This document shows, in pieces, positions 1 to 24,600 of a stretch of DNA of 64,000 bases. The notes under the pieces were generated by a model. It did not search any database. It worked only from the letters and a program-made list of their open reading frames with translations, and was not told where the DNA came from. Numbering within the stretch: position 1 is the stretch's first letter; the number at the start of each line of letters is the position of its first letter. Source of the DNA: Haliotis asinina (taxonomy: Eukaryota; Mollusca; Gastropoda; Lepetellida; Haliotidae); contig NC_090287.1 in NCBI RefSeq assembly GCF_037392515.1, positions 13,939,001 to 14,003,000 on the forward strand, written 5' to 3'. The position numbers were made by a program, and so were the translations under genes.

Positions 1-596
1 GGTCTTTCTTTATCAAACAGTATTACATCTTGGAAGTCAAATTGACACATCAGAACACCGTGGAGATTCATGAAGAATACGTGTGTTGAAATGCATTATT
101 TGGAGACATGCTTACTCACTCTCGAGGTGTAATTGTAATGTTGTAAATCACTCGATTGTCTGGTGTAGATTCCAATATTTACCCTAACACAGCTGAAATA
201 GTGTTATGTCCCAAATTGAATAAACATCGGAAACAAAGGTTATAAAACAAACAGTGGCCATTAAATATATGTGATGTTTGAAATTTGCCTTGGCTAGCAA
301 TGAATGGGTACCAGACAGGAACAAATAGCTATGTGAGTGGAACCCTTAAACCGCCATATCATTTGAACTCAGTGTAGAGGCTTCAGATCTTAACGCAGTT
401 TATTACTTCTACCACACTCGCTTAATCAACTCCTACAGGTATGGGGCAAGGTGTCCTGATATACCGTAAAATCTACTTTGAGGAATCAAAAACGTGTGTC
501 AAAACAGAACAGAAAAAAAAGGTCTACATTTTTTACAAATGTGTACTAAGCAGCAAGTTTGTATTGTCAACATGTAGGAATTGTGTTCACTTTACT
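1..596. other. Gene-free stretch at the left edge
   Basis: AT-rich non-coding DNA. I see no coding exon, tRNA or recognisable mobile element. It is downstream of AVEN (minus strand). Confidence 0.5.
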
Positions 597-1029
597 TGGC
601 AGGGCCCCGTTAAGCGATAAACCTTTGTTGTAAAAGAAATCAGTTTCCAAAGCACGTTTCTTTACTTGTGAGCAGCTGAAATCAAATTTCTACACATTAC
701 CCGTAATTCATAGTCAAGAACTTGATTTTCTGGTTCATCAATCTTGTGATCGTCGAGTTTGTTCAAAGTCTGGTGTTGCATACATTTCGTTGAATGACGG
801 TTGCTATAAGTAGGACAGGACACGCTGGCCCTTTTCGCAAACACCTGGTGTCTTCACTGATTTTCAGTTGTACGTTCATCTATACGATTTTAACATCTAT
901 CTAGTCCTCAACACCAGGTGGAATCTGTTTCTAAGGATATTCAAAACTGGGTATTCTTTTGCACTGATGTTTTATAGTTAAAGTAAAGACTCGTCTTATC
1001 GTTAAGATCGCCTCTAGGAACGGGGCCCA
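597..1029. mobile_element. Putative MITE with GGGCCCCGTT ends
   Basis: The left end reads GGGCCCCGTTAAGCGATAA. The right end, read in reverse complement, begins GGGCCCCGTT and also contains CTTAACGATAA. The termini are therefore diverged inverted repeats about 430 bp apart with no coding capacity between them. GGGCCCCGTT-type ends are common on molluscan MITEs (from memory). An inner inverted pair around CACCTGGTGT (near 842) and ACACCAGGTG (near 909) adds to the palindromic character. Confidence 0.5.
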
Positions 1030-1883
1030 GGAAGCGGTTCAGATTGGTCTGTTTTGTTGATAAAGGTATACATGTTTATACAGTGCATTTGATCAAACAT
1101 TATCTAATTTCTAAACATGCAACAAGGTTGTTTTTTCTCTTTTCTGCATCAACGTTGGAGCGGTATCAATACCTTAATAATATGATTCGTAGGTGTCAGC
1201 TTAATATAAGGAACCTGGTGTTTCTGGGTGTAGGGTTACTCCCATCTTCAAGTCAATGAAACTGGGGAGAACATGGTCATTCAAATGTAAATCCAGCTGT
1301 CTCCTTCACTATGTTCATTCACGTCAAGAACGAGATAGTAATACATGCAGAAGTTGACATCCATAAATTTCCCATTTCTGTGAATCACTTCAAGATGCAA
1401 GGAATGACTTCTATTGCTAAGTTTGTTTCTTTGGCTATTCTTGAAAAAGCCATAAAACATCAAACATAGGACGATCACGGAAGAAACCCATGTGTGGGGA
1501 AAATATGATTAGCATTTCTCATTTACTTGCGTTAAAATAGGATGCGTTCTCGTTTTCCCGTGACAAAAATTTAATATTTTTATCCTTAATCTGGTTGTAA
1601 GTAACCTCACTCAGACTGTAGTGAAACGCAAGGCATATTAGATTTCTGTGCCATTGTCTATTGTTTTCTTGTTCCCTTTAATGCGTCACATAATGTAAAA
1701 TTCTAGGTATATTTTCAATGGCTAGACAATCCCGTGAAAGACCTTTGGTATCAGCATCAGAGAACAAAGACATGACATCAGGGAATCTTACCAACTGGGT
1801 TAGGCTGCACAAGACAACCCCAAGGCTACAAAGATATTGGTTGGTTTATTGTCTAGGGTTGACCTCGACAGTATTTGAACTAC
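1030..1883. other. Gene-free stretch
   Basis: Short open frames occur on both strands but none resembles a known protein or has paired splice signals. No repeat recognised. Confidence 0.45.
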
Positions 1884-2057
1884 ATGGTAGCGGTCCATAA
1901 ATAATCGAGTCTGGACCAGACAATCAAGCAATCAACAGCATGAGCTTCAATCTACCCAATTCTGATAGGTGTGTCTACCAAGTCAGCGAGTCTGACCACC
2001 CGATCTCGTTAATTCAGCAAGCATGTGTGATTTAAGACAAATTCTAACCCGGATCCT
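1884..2057 (-). mobile_element. SINE family B, partial copy
   Basis: Contains the family B blocks AATAATCGAGTCTGGACCAG, CAGCGAGTCTGACCACCCGA and CTAACCCGGATC in the same order as the full copy at 11167. The tail end with the (GAGT)n run is missing. In the tail-to-the-right convention used for this family it lies on the minus strand. Confidence 0.75.
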
Positions 2058-2659
2058 AAGTCTGCTATGCTTACAAGTAAACAAAAAAAAGCTTCATTTT
2101 CTTTAATACAAAGCATTCACATTTGTATTTATTTACATATAGCACAACAGCTGAACACCTTTGTCAAATATTCAGCAAGATCAGCACAACAGAATTAATG
2201 TCATGAACATTGCAACTGGTACTTCAGATTCACTTGCACAATCAGCAGTATTTCAAATACATCACAGAATTGGCAGTAATTTGAAATTGCAGCAATCAAG
2301 CAGTAAGCCATTGGCCTCTGAGAGAAACCCAAATTTAACTGAAGAAAAGTCATGACCAGGAAGAATCTTGGATTCTTCAGAACTGGATTCTGTAAAGCAG
2401 CTAGAGAACAGCCCAGACAATCCAGTGATTATAACAATGCCAAACAGTTCACTACTCTCACTACCCCATCTATGAGGTCAACTCATATCCCTGTTTCTGA
2501 AGCCCAGTGTAACCTTGTATCACCAATGGGTACTGGCACAAACCAAGAATGAAGTTCTGCAGAAAGGACCCTTAAATAGCTGGGTCACACAAGCCTCTCT
2601 CCCATTTGCTTCTGACTAATATTGTTGAGATTCCTGGTCATCTTGGTCGGTCATCTTGG
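2058..2659 (-). other. AVEN: Probable AVEN 3' UTR
   Basis: This stretch follows the AVEN stop codon (TGA at 2662-2660 on the minus strand). It carries an AATAAA polyadenylation signal on the minus strand at 2133-2128, about 530 bp after the stop. The near-duplicate GGTCATCTTGGTC/GGTCATCTTGGTC at 2637-2661 lies at the stop codon. The 3' end itself is inferred. Confidence 0.45.
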
Positions 2660-14506
<11,847 letters not shown>

Positions 14507-14714
14507 CGTGGCAAGAACAGAAAGTAAAGTAATTTAGAGTTATCTCCCTTTACATTATGAGAAAATCCGGACAGTTTTAATTCATTGACAGTGCTCGGGT
14601 AATTACCAGTGCTGTAGTGCTGTACCTCTAATCGTAAATTTTCTGACGTGAATTTATGTTACTGCTACATTTCCTTCAAGTATGGGACTATTTAAAGGTT
14701 TTGAAGATTTGGAT

Positions 14715-14792
14715 TTTGTGTGTGTATGTGTGTGTATGTGTGCGTGTGCGTGTGCGTGTGCGTGTGCGTGTGCGTGTGCGCGTGTGTGTGTG
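14715..14792. repeat. GT/GC-rich microsatellite (GTGTGC hexamer)
   Basis: Runs of GTGTAT, then about eight GTGTGC-type hexamers. It lies about 210 bp upstream of the AVEN start codon, so it may fall in the promoter region. Confidence 0.93.
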
Positions 14793-14950
14793 ACGATTCT
14801 CCGTTTCTGGGTCCCTGTGCGCGACACCAGTTTTCGGCAAACTGTGTGAAAAAATGGCCATGAATGTGATAAGGCACTGGCTAAAATTAATTAAACTGCG
14901 AATGCATTCTTCTTTATCATTTTGCTTTTAGCATCTAGCGACATTAAAAA

Positions 14951-15168
<218 letters not shown>

Positions 15169-16892
15169 AATTCATCAGTTATGTTTTCCTAAAATAAAAC
15201 GAAACCAAATTGTTGTATGTCTAAAAATGATCCAGAAGTGAAATATCAAAACCAGTTACTGATGATTATTACGATTGTAATTTGTCTTTAACGTTTGTCG
15301 AAACTTACATTTGATTTTCCCTACATGACGACATTATTTTGCCAATGATACATTTCATGGTAGTCATTCAATACAGTTGCAAGTATTACGCAAACGATTT
15401 CCTGTCAAACGGGAGCTAATACGAAACATTAACGTACATGTCGCTGTTTTATGTGGCGACGACTGTCGTGTCGCCAAACTGCTGAAATAAAAGGTGAAAT
15501 AGGGAAAAAGATAATATTGTCATGACCTTATTTAGAACTTTACAATGACTACTAGTATTTAAACTAAGCTTTAGCAGTGTATGAAACTCTTACAAAAAGG
15601 CAGAAAACTCACAGGGCTGATAACTAAAAAATTATGCCGGCCCTGTTAACATGTAACCAGCCCTGTATTAAAAATAGGAAATTGAGACATGGTGTTGAAA
15701 GAAAGTAATCAATGAATCAATTGTAGTGAGGTGAACTTAAACGTGTGCAAAAGCAAATTTGATAAATCCATGACTTGGTGGTCACTGTTAATTGATTTAG
15801 TTTCACTGCCATCAGAAAACAACGACATTATTCATAGGCTGAAAGCATTCTCTAGACCCATCGCATTTAGTTTAGGATAAATGGGTAGGTTGATCTGCGG
15901 AAGTTACAGTTTGATTGATCAACAACTGTACAGACATTATCTAGTAACCACAACTGTATATTATTTTCGAAATATTTCCCTTAGTCAATGGCATAGTCAA
16001 ATATATATCCTTGGCAAACGTATTGGCGGACAGGGCCGGCTATAAAATTAAGTTGTAAGCCCGCTATGTAACTAGCTAGCAGCTCGCCGCCGGTCAGACG
16101 CCATTTTTTCACATTGGCTTTAGGTAATGTACCATATACCATGTTTAATTTATTGATATATTTGAAAGTGCGGGGAAAGGTGTTGGTTTAATCATGTTAA
16201 AGTGTTCAGTCTCGATGCGATATTCAATTAGGAGATAAACATCATGTGTTGGCCATTTTCCGGGTGTTATTGAGTATTTGAAGCATGGGAATGCATTTGG
16301 AACCGACGGCGTCGGCGTCAGTAACTTTTGGTTTACAATGATTATTACTCGCCCGTTGAAGATACTGCAGTGTAATATTTTCACTTCAATATTACACTAG
16401 TGTAATACCGCTTGACGTATGACGTCAAAATGGTTCAAAGTTGTGACGTCACAATGCAAATGTTGATGTCGCGTTTTACTAGACCTTGCTTGACTTGAAA
16501 GCTGAGAGTCCTCACACTGTAGGCAGTTTCTGTAAATTTATGTTGGCAAGTAATAAACAGAACACTAAACTAAACTCGCTTAAAGATTTAGTAAAGCTTT
16601 CGCTCGTCTGATACCAAATCATTAACTCGTTTAATAAAAATGGTATTACACGGAAGGTCGTTTAGTATCCTCTATGTATCCAAGCGTAAAGGCAAGGGGG
16701 TAAGTGCAGTAACTGGAACAGTGAAACAAATGCACGTGCGCTCTGGACGTTGAATAAAATTCACAGATTGATATAATTCTTCAGTTGTCAAGATAAAATT
16801 ATGAGGATTCGCAATCTTATTTTCACTTTATTCGAGTTTATTTTGTTAGTTTGTTAATTTGAAATTCATAGATACGTTTTCATTTTACTAAG
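15169..16892. other. Intergenic DNA with two perfect TGACGTCA palindromes
   Basis: No coding exon recognised. GCCGGCCCTG and related palindromic pieces occur near 15636 and 16032. TGACGTCA (a CRE-type palindrome) occurs at 16420-16427 and 16444-16451. Confidence 0.4.
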
Positions 16893-17017
16893 ACCAACGT
16901 ATCTGTCTATCTGTCTATCTATCTATTTATCTATCTATCTATCGATCGATCGATCTATCTATCTGTCCGTCCGCCCGTCCGTCTGTCTGTCTGTCTGTCT
17001 GTCTACGTACCTATCTT

Positions 17018-17108
<91 letters not shown>

Positions 17109-17160
17109 GGCTATCTGTCTCTATCTGTCTGCCTGTCTATCCGTCTGCCTGTCCATCTAT
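16893..17160. repeat. TATC/TGTC tetranucleotide repeat
   Basis: About 260 bp of CTAT, CTGT and CCGT tetranucleotides with block-wise homogenised variants (a long ATCT run at about 17021-17070, then a TGTC run at about 17072-17108). Confidence 0.95.
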
Positions 17161-17680
17161 TTCACAATGAACTCTTCTACATCACCGAAACATCCACACC
17201 GACGACACACATTGTCCTCCAGCACTTTAAGCGGTGCCGTTAATTTGTCTTGAAACACAAACCAAGGTGAACTGATGGTAGTGTTTTATCTAAAGTCCTC
17301 TGACCTTTCAGAAACATTTGGATGAATGAACCACTGATAATGACAAGAAACGTAGATTGACGTACATAAAGCCGCATGGGAAGGAACGCGTGTGTCCGTT
17401 TGCTGACCTGAAATCTGACTCATTCATAGACTAACCTCAAGCGAGTCTTCAACAGAATACGCTATTGGACGAGCACTGACCTCAACATGTTCTACTTTAC
17501 ATTGTTACTGAACCTTTAATGTGAATGGCATACCTCTGATAAGGAACATTTGGAATCCGGCCAGGTGCGACTAGTTCATATAGGTTTCTTTGCTGGTTAA
17601 TTTGAAACAAAAATATTTATGTAATAACATACCCATGCCCGTTATATGCAGGCTATCCACATCAACATTCTGTTGGGTGA

Positions 17681-17841
17681 TTTGACGACAAACACCGCTG
17701 CACAATATTATTTTCAATGCATTTTTCTCTGTGTGTATTTTCCTCTCTTAGTATGAATCGCATTTGACGACAAACACCGCTGCACAATATTATTTTCAAT
17801 GCATTTTTCTCTGTGTGTATTTTCCTCTCTTTGTATGAATT
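17681..17841. repeat. 82-bp tandem duplication
   Basis: The block starting TTTGACGACAAACACCGCTG occurs at 17681 and again at 17763 and stays almost identical to TTTTCCTCTCTTAGTATGAA versus TTTTCCTCTCTTTGTATGAA. The near identity suggests a recent duplication. Confidence 0.93.
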
Positions 17842-18229
17842 TTCACTAATATCTTACACTGAAAGCTAATTAATTAGCTAGTTTGTGTCGAACAAGATCT
17901 GTCTCACAAGTCATCGCCTGTCCCACTTGAGCTTTCTGACAGACCAATTGGTGTTGCTTTCTTCTGAGTTCGGTACAAATGAGAGAGCTGTTCGGATTGT
18001 TAGAGTGAGTGAATTGTGTTCAATGCCTCATTTAACACAAGTTCAGTTATAGCTTGTCAGATGAATGAGAGGGAAAAGGCGAAAGCAAATTAGGTCCCAG
18101 ACACGGGCGTATACCCAGGAATGAAGTGAAGTGTGGACACAACTGAATGTGCGAGTTTCATGAAACAAAAAAAGCAGACAAATGTATTTCAGTAGTACAC
18201 GGAAGTTACTGATATTACTAAATTTAGCA
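17842..18229. other. Intergenic, nothing recognised
   Basis: No gene or repeat recognised. Confidence 0.4.
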
Positions 18230-18331
18230 CTAGTCTACAGATTTTTTCTATTTGCTAAATAATTTGTATGCTGTTAACAGAAGAGTATACACATTATTTT
18301 GCAAACAGAAAATCTGTAGACAAGTACTAGT
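18230..18331. mobile_element. Small palindromic MITE-like inverted repeat
   Basis: The left arm ACTAGTCTACAGATTTT and the right arm AAAATCTGTAGACAAGTACT are reverse complements apart from a small insertion, around a 40-bp AT-rich centre. Inner parts (TTTGCTAAATAAT and ATTATTTTGCAAA) also pair. No coding capacity. Confidence 0.6.
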
Positions 18332-20564
18332 TATATCGGTTGATGCCAGTCAGTCATGGTGCTGATCTACTGTGAGGTACCTTGAACGAATTGGCCACTT
18401 GCGTACCCTCGAAGTGTGCAGAGCAGAATATATTATTCTGATTGGCAGAGTAAAGGAGTAAATCAAAATGGAAATAAGGAGGGTGAAATTATTTTTGCAG
18501 TTATTCAGTGATGATAGTACGATCATCAATTCACTATTAAATCCGACAAAGTGCATAACTGAAGAAACGACTATTTTTTTTTGTTTGGTGTTTTTTTATC
18601 ATGGGATAGAAATGTACAAAACGTCTACAAATGGTAAAAACAAGCAGAGTTTGTGTTCCACTTATTCGTGTCCAACACCAACGTACCAATCGCTATACAG
18701 TCATTCGATGCTATCCTCAGTGCAATCAGTTATGCAGCTGCACTGACAACCAACTGTCCCAACATATTATCAATGCAAAAAACACGTCCGTGAAATGTAC
18801 CTTACAGAACAAATCACGTGCCGCATCTCCACCACATGCCCAAAGTTAAACACAATCGGATCCAGAGGGACGATTGTCCATTTTGTCCTGAAATTGTGTT
18901 ATATGACAATTGAAACGTGAGAAAATGAAGTGTACACCTCTGCGTTTCATCAATTGTGCGCACCCCTCCTTTCTCAAATAGCTGTATCCGCCCCTGTTAA
19001 AATATTCTTAATCAACTGTAAGATTGTAGCGTGGTTTGGGTTTTGGCTTCCTGGATTGGCGTGTCTTCCTTCACCAGGACTATGGTATACCCTCATACTT
19101 GGGTCTTGAAGATTTGGAACATGCATGAGCTGCTGTATCACTGTGTCAGTACCCTAGGGCTCATGGATTTTTCATCACAATTACCCGAGAAATCACAAAA
19201 GGATGGGGGTTTTAACAACTGTTATTCACTTTTACTTTCCGTTAGTCCAGTCTGTGCCTTGAGCTTGTTTCTTAGTACCAAATCAGTGACAGAAGGACGA
19301 GAGCGGCGTGCTCCAGACTCCTGACTTGACGTTCTCCTCTGCAACACCCAGGTTCTTATGCTTCTATCGTCGCTATTACTTCCCATAGTTCTTATACCAG
19401 CTTCTAAGTTTCTTCTTCCGGTAGATAATCTGAGGTTTCCAGATCAGACCTAACGCATCGGATCACTTGGTCTCTAGTCTCTGCGCTGACTCTGGCCAAG
19501 GCTGCCTCCCTTTAAATGTTAATTAAACGATATTAACACTACCCGATGCCTTACATTTTCACCACACAGAGACACACTCCCCACTCACAGAACCCTCATC
19601 CAATAGACACTAACACACACACCGCTAGTGTCTGTCAGATATACAGTCAACGTCTCTCAAGGGCCCGATCATGTTTTCAAATCTCAGAACAGATTGTAAA
19701 TTAAATCTATTCATTTTCAATTGCATGAAGTTGCAATTAATCTTCACGCTAATTATCTATCTAAGTTCCACTCCTAGTACAGTTGAGACGTCAGTAGTGA
19801 TAGTATGGATTAGTGTAACACATTTGTACGTCTCGATAAACTGCTATCAGTTTGGGAACTTTACAGCCTAAAGAGTGATCGTTGAAAACAGCGTAACCAT
19901 TGACGCAAATCTGTCACGACTTAGGCTACATGACGTCATAAGGCTAGTGGGATGGTCCGTGGGAGAATGTCTCAGTGTTAGGTTCCAGACAGATTTGGTT
20001 GTTATCAGGACAATTCTGAACAAGCCGGTCGCAGAACGTCCATGCGTCACAACAGTGACCTCTTCTTAGACCATACCAGGACTTCGACACATCCACCCCA
20101 CCATCGTTTATGTCATAAGGGTGCGATCACGCCGTACGCCGTGCGACCTCCCCAGACGCAGTGTGAAAATCGTCAAAAATGATGTCGAATGCTTGTCCGT
20201 CAAACTGGGATTCATAAGTTTCAGATTTTTATATAGCTGTTTATTATTATAGGATGTTTATAACGTGCACATATCCAGGCAACTAGTACATGCTCAGGCA
20301 CTAATTTGACGTTTCTCGTAGTAACGGACGTTTCTACAGACGTCTTTTGGAGAATCTTGTTGAAACACGTGCCATGAGCGATGTCACTATTAGGGTAGTT
20401 CAGAGATGAGTTTGGGATGGATCGTCAGAGAACCCCCATAGTCGTTCTTGAAAGCAGTTTGTCAGGTGTGGGCAACAGAGATCAGATTCTCACACAAGTG
20501 ATAATTTCTTCTGTAGCCTTAACGTCATGGCGCAGAACTGGTCTTCCAACAGGAAATACTGCTT
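18332..20564. other. Intergenic, nothing recognised
   Basis: Several open frames of 60-97 codons exist on both strands (for example 18468-18746 and 19031-19324), but none resembles a protein I know and none has paired splice signals. A third TGACGTCA occurs near 19930. Confidence 0.4.
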
Positions 20565-20655
20565 GCCCATCACCATCACCATCACCAACACCAACATCGA
20601 CACCAACACAGTGACACTGACACTGTCACCGACACCAGCATCAACACAAACACCA

Positions 20656-20702
<47 letters not shown>

Positions 20703-20711
20703 AGCACCGTA
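20565..20711. repeat. Hexamer repeat ACCGAC / ACCAAC
   Basis: CACCAT and CACCAA variants merge into a pure run of about nine ACCGAC units (20655-20702). It is open in several frames (Thr-Pro on plus, Gly-Val on minus), the usual result of a hexamer repeat. Confidence 0.93.
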
Positions 20712-21530
20712 TCCAACCACAAGCCAGTCAGCAAATTAGTTAAAATGTGGTTAAACCAGGAAGTCTAGCATGCTACTGAAATGACATTCATTACTGCCTT
20801 GCTGGTAATAAAATGTAAAACAACAGTCAATCAGCCTTCCTTTTGTCGTGTATTCCATATACTGACCTTGGCTCCGCATAAACCTGACAACACACTTTAT
20901 TCAAGAATCAACTCTTTCCTCACTATTGATGTTTTAACATTTCGTCTGGAACAATGTTGTTTGCCATGTCGCATTCTGTTAACTCTTATGATTCGGAGCC
21001 AAAATATCGAAAACACGATAATCAAATTATCATTTTTTTAGACATATTGGTCTAACATTTCTCTGATGACATACTACATGAAGTGATGGCCAAATGAAGG
21101 CTTTTTTGTAAATCGATTTAATTCAAAATAAAATTAATATTTTTGCAATTCCGCGTTTTCATGATAAAGTTTCTTTTTAGCTGTCAGTTAAATAATAATA
21201 AGAATTCATTTGGAAATACATGAAACTGATAAGGTAACAGGTGAAAGTTGTGTCATTGAAAATATCTGATCCCCCTGCAGTGATAACAGAATGAAAACAT
21301 GCGCATCAGTTGTGTACTTTATCTTCATGGGGATTTATATACGCATTGTCGCCATATGTTGAAGCTGAGATGAGATGTGTAGTTCTAGTAAAAGGTCCTG
21401 TGTCAAATATCAGTCGAACAAGAGTTCATCATGAAACGCAAATGCATATGACTTTATGACTTAACAGGAATGATGGTGATGTTTGATGGCGATTAAGTGT
21501 CTAACACTCAGAGTCTGAGTTCGAATTCCC
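20712..21530. other. Intergenic, nothing recognised
   Basis: AT-rich; no gene or repeat recognised. Confidence 0.4.
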
Positions 21531-21660
21531 AAGAGATAGCCATGTGGTTATAGCGTTCGCTCGTCACGCTGAAGACCCGGGTTCGATTCCACACACAGGT
21601 ATAACATGTGAAACTATTTCTGGCGCTCCTTCCCCGTGATATTGTTGAAATAATTTTAAA
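21531..21660 (+). mobile_element. SINE family A copy
   Basis: The tRNA-like head has GCGTTCGCTCGTCACGCTGA and B-box GGTTCGATTCC, then TTCTGGCGCTCC and CGTGATATTGTTGAAATAAT. The GGCGTAAAAC tail is replaced by an A-rich end. Confidence 0.82.
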
Positions 21661-22416
21661 AAAAATGATTAAAATTAAAGTATCACGTTTTCTTTTGCGA
21701 CACGGCAATATAGGTATGTGTGTATGTTTGTAAGTTTTGTTAGACAACATTCACAAAGACCATTGTTGATATGACAGACATATAGATAATTAATCTTTTT
21801 GTAGTGGATTGAACATACATACGTAAGTAACTAGTAATTTACATCCTTTTAATCACGCATATCTGTACATAACATTGCTGTCACAATAGCAGATAGTCGA
21901 TATTCACTTCATCCATGTTGATATATGGTTTATTCAATTTAAGATATACCATATTTTACAAATGTGAATATGTTGGCTTTGTTTTAAGATTCATGGGGAC
22001 AGGATACAAGGTAACGTAATCGACTCAGATATACTTTGAATGTTCCAGACTTGCCTGTCCATGAACAATATAGATTTCCCTTGAGCCCTTATCTTCCCCT
22101 GAGCGCTGCAAAAACCCTGAATAAAGCCAGGCTATAGATTACCATCAAGGAATCATCCATCTAGCTGGGGCTCGTTTTCAATTTAAAAGGGCTTACTTTT
22201 GGTCACAGGTATAAATTTATAACTTTGATATGGTAGTAACCTAAACATTATAGTGTGTACTCTCGGGATGAAACCTGCGGTCGTGGTTCAAACCTGATTC
22301 GCTCTGATTATGCTTGTAGAGATCTGCCACCTCCACACCCATGTTCAGGGTTTCTCCTACATCACGTTATCGATTATATAATAGATAAATTGTTCAATGT
22401 GACGTCGTAATGTGTA
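21661..22416. other. Intergenic, nothing recognised
   Basis: No gene recognised. A weak B-box-like GTGGTTCAAACC near 22285 may be a decayed tRNA-derived repeat. Confidence 0.35.
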
Positions 22417-22525
22417 CTGAACAGCAAAAGAAACGCAAGCTTCGCAAAAATGAAATCTTATAAACGTAAGCGTTCATGGTTATGTCTTGACAAAAAGCCA
22501 GAGTTGCATTTCTTTTGCTATTCAG
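22417..22525 (+). mobile_element. MITE with CTGAACAGCAAAAGAAA ends, copy 1
   Basis: 109 bp flanked by TA on both sides (22415-22416 and 22526-22527). The left end is CTGAACAGCAAAAGAAACGC; the right end reads ATTTCTTTTGCTATTCAG, its inverted repeat. An inverted second copy lies at 48232-48343. TA duplication and size fit a Tc1/mariner-type MITE. Confidence 0.85.
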
Positions 22526-23120
22526 TATACTCAATTGTTCAAGATTCAACCGAATAAATCATCAACACTATGCTGATGATGGTCATCCTAGTTGTTTTTG
22601 TTTCTTTCTGTGTTTGTTTTGCTTATGTTCTTAAGAAAACCTGAGTGAGGTTATTCGTTTACTGTCTGCGTGATCAGATAATTGATTGGATGTTTCTCAT
22701 TAACATGCAATTATAGAAAAGTTTGTCGTTAAAAGGGCGTTGTGTAATAGGGTCACATTCGTTCATATCCCTTGCAAAACATATTTCCTTCTGAATACGT
22801 AGTCGTGATATATCTTCATTCATGGCAAATGTTAAACATAATGGCCTTAAGGGTACTCCTATTCACATTTCCATCAATTGTCAAAGCAAATTATCACTGC
22901 GCTTTGTGATATGAGCAAGAACAGTTTAAAGAGAGAATAATGTTTATTTGAAAGTGACATGTATACTTCAAAGGCCACCTCTTGTAAATGAAAAAAGCTG
23001 AGGTTACATCCGGTATGTAAACGGCCTTGGAGGCAATACAGTGACATTGTGCATTTAATCCTTAGTGTAAAACTGGTGCCTAGTGCCATGCAGCTTGTAT
23101 AACGTCTTAATTGTGTATCT
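22526..23120. other. Intergenic, nothing recognised
   Basis: No gene or repeat recognised. Confidence 0.4.
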
Positions 23121-23275
23121 AGGGGCAGTGGGATAGATTCGTGGTTAAAGCGCTCGCTAGTCACGCCAAACACCCTGCCTCTGTATGGTGTGTGAAGCAC
23201 ATTTCTGGTGTCCCTCGCGGTGATATTGCTGGAATATTACTAATAGCGACGTAGAACTAAATTCACTCACTCATA
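23121..23275 (+). mobile_element. SINE family A copy, diverged
   Basis: GTGGTTAAAGCGCTCGCTAG, CACGCCAAACACCCTG, a decayed B-box, CATTTCTGGTGTCCCTCGCG, TGATATTGCTGGAATATTAC and the tail ACTAAATTCACTCACTCA follow the order of the intact copy at 41526. Confidence 0.82.
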
Positions 23276-23706
23276 CCTGTCTATACTGTTGCAGACATCC
23301 TGAACACATGCATATATACTAGACAAGGTGTCACATAGGTGTCACATAGGTGCGCGAACTTACGAACCAACCAGAAGCATACACGAATGCCTGCACATCT
23401 CGACATCACATTTACTGGCGCTATATACGACACTGGCACATCAATGTAAAACCTTTGTCTCAATCGTAGTGAATGTTCACGCTGGTGCCAATCATTAGTT
23501 CTTTTTTCCGTTTCCTTTTAGCTGAGCTATATTGCGGCAGTTGTAAGGCTTTTGCTTTATCACTAATCACTGTAGTATGCATTTGTGGAATCGACTCCTG
23601 GAAGTGACGTCGACAGCAGAGACTGAATTGTCCCCTGTGGTTAGTCGACAGACTGGCCAGGTGTTTCAGACCTCCAAGACTTGCATGCGTCATAGAGGAC
23701 ACTTAC

Positions 23707-23841
23707 TGACAATGCGACAGAGTTGTCAGGGCTAAAGAGGTCTGGAGTCTGCGTCGTTGTCAGCGACGTGACCGGCAGGGGGTCGTCATCACTGATGGAA
23801 GCCTGTTCTGCTGCCAAAACGGGGAGAAAGAACGGCGACAT
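23707..23841 (-). other. Possible first exon of an unknown gene
   Basis: ATG at 23841 opens 45 codons (MSPFFLPVLAAEQASISDDD and a Ser/Thr/Pro/Asp-rich end), closed by a strong donor CA|GTAAGTG in phase 0. I found no following exon on the minus strand before AVEN and I recognise no family, so this may be chance. Confidence 0.15.
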
Positions 23842-24410
23842 GTTACATTCACATCGTCGGCATCACTGATCTCCGTTTACCGAAATTTGACACCTCAGCG
23901 TTCCAGGATGGCATTCTTCGTCCAATGAACCTTCCTATCACCAATGGCTGCCACGTGGTGTTCTCTTCATCGGCATGACAACGTTAGATCCCGCTTTCAC
24001 CACGAAAAATACAACAAAACTCTGCTTGAAATAACTTGTTTTACATGTTTTTCCACTTTTGATTTATAAAACATGTTCGATTCACATTTCATGATTTAAT
24101 GTTTTGTTTCCTTTGCACACTGTTCCTAAGTTGTTATTTTTTTCATTTTCAAATTTGCTTATGTCATGGCTTTTTCACTTTGGCCATATGTTCGTTGTGC
24201 TCTGTAAATGTACCCCGTTTGTTTCATAGTACGCACATACAGATTTCATAGTTGCGTGTCTTCCTACCAAATACAGTCGCTGATTCCTATTTTTGACGAT
24301 GACATTCTCATATTCAAGCTAAATGTTTTTTCTACACGCAGATGACAGTTCTTTAAATGATGCTCATAGCTGTAAAATGCACATAAAGACATTACATGAG
24401 ATATATACAA
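23842..24410. other. Intergenic, nothing recognised
   Basis: Two CCAAT motifs (near 23924 and 23940) lie upstream of the possible exon at 23707-23841. Nothing else recognised. Confidence 0.35.
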
Positions 24411-24600
24411 GTGAGTGAGTGAGTGAGTGACTGAGTGAGTGTGTGAGTATGGTTTTGCGCCGCCTTTAGCAATATTCCTGCAATATCACGGCGGGGGGAC
24501 ACCAGAAACAGGTTTCACATATTGTACCCATGTGTTTAATCGTGCCCGGATCTTCGGCGTGACGTGCGAACGAATGAACCACTATGCTACCCCAGTGCCC
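24411..24600 (-). mobile_element. SINE family A copy with (GAGT)n tail
   Basis: (GAGT)n, GGTTTTGCGCCGCCTTTAGC, AATATTCCTGCAATATCACG, GACACCAGAAACAGG, TGTACCCATGTG, decayed B-box and CTTCGGCGTGACG-GCGAACG head: a complete copy in reverse complement. Confidence 0.88.

Noticed and set aside
20490..20739. Open frames with Thr-Pro or Gly-Val repeats
   Set aside because: They are translations of an ACCGAC hexamer repeat and are open on both strands.
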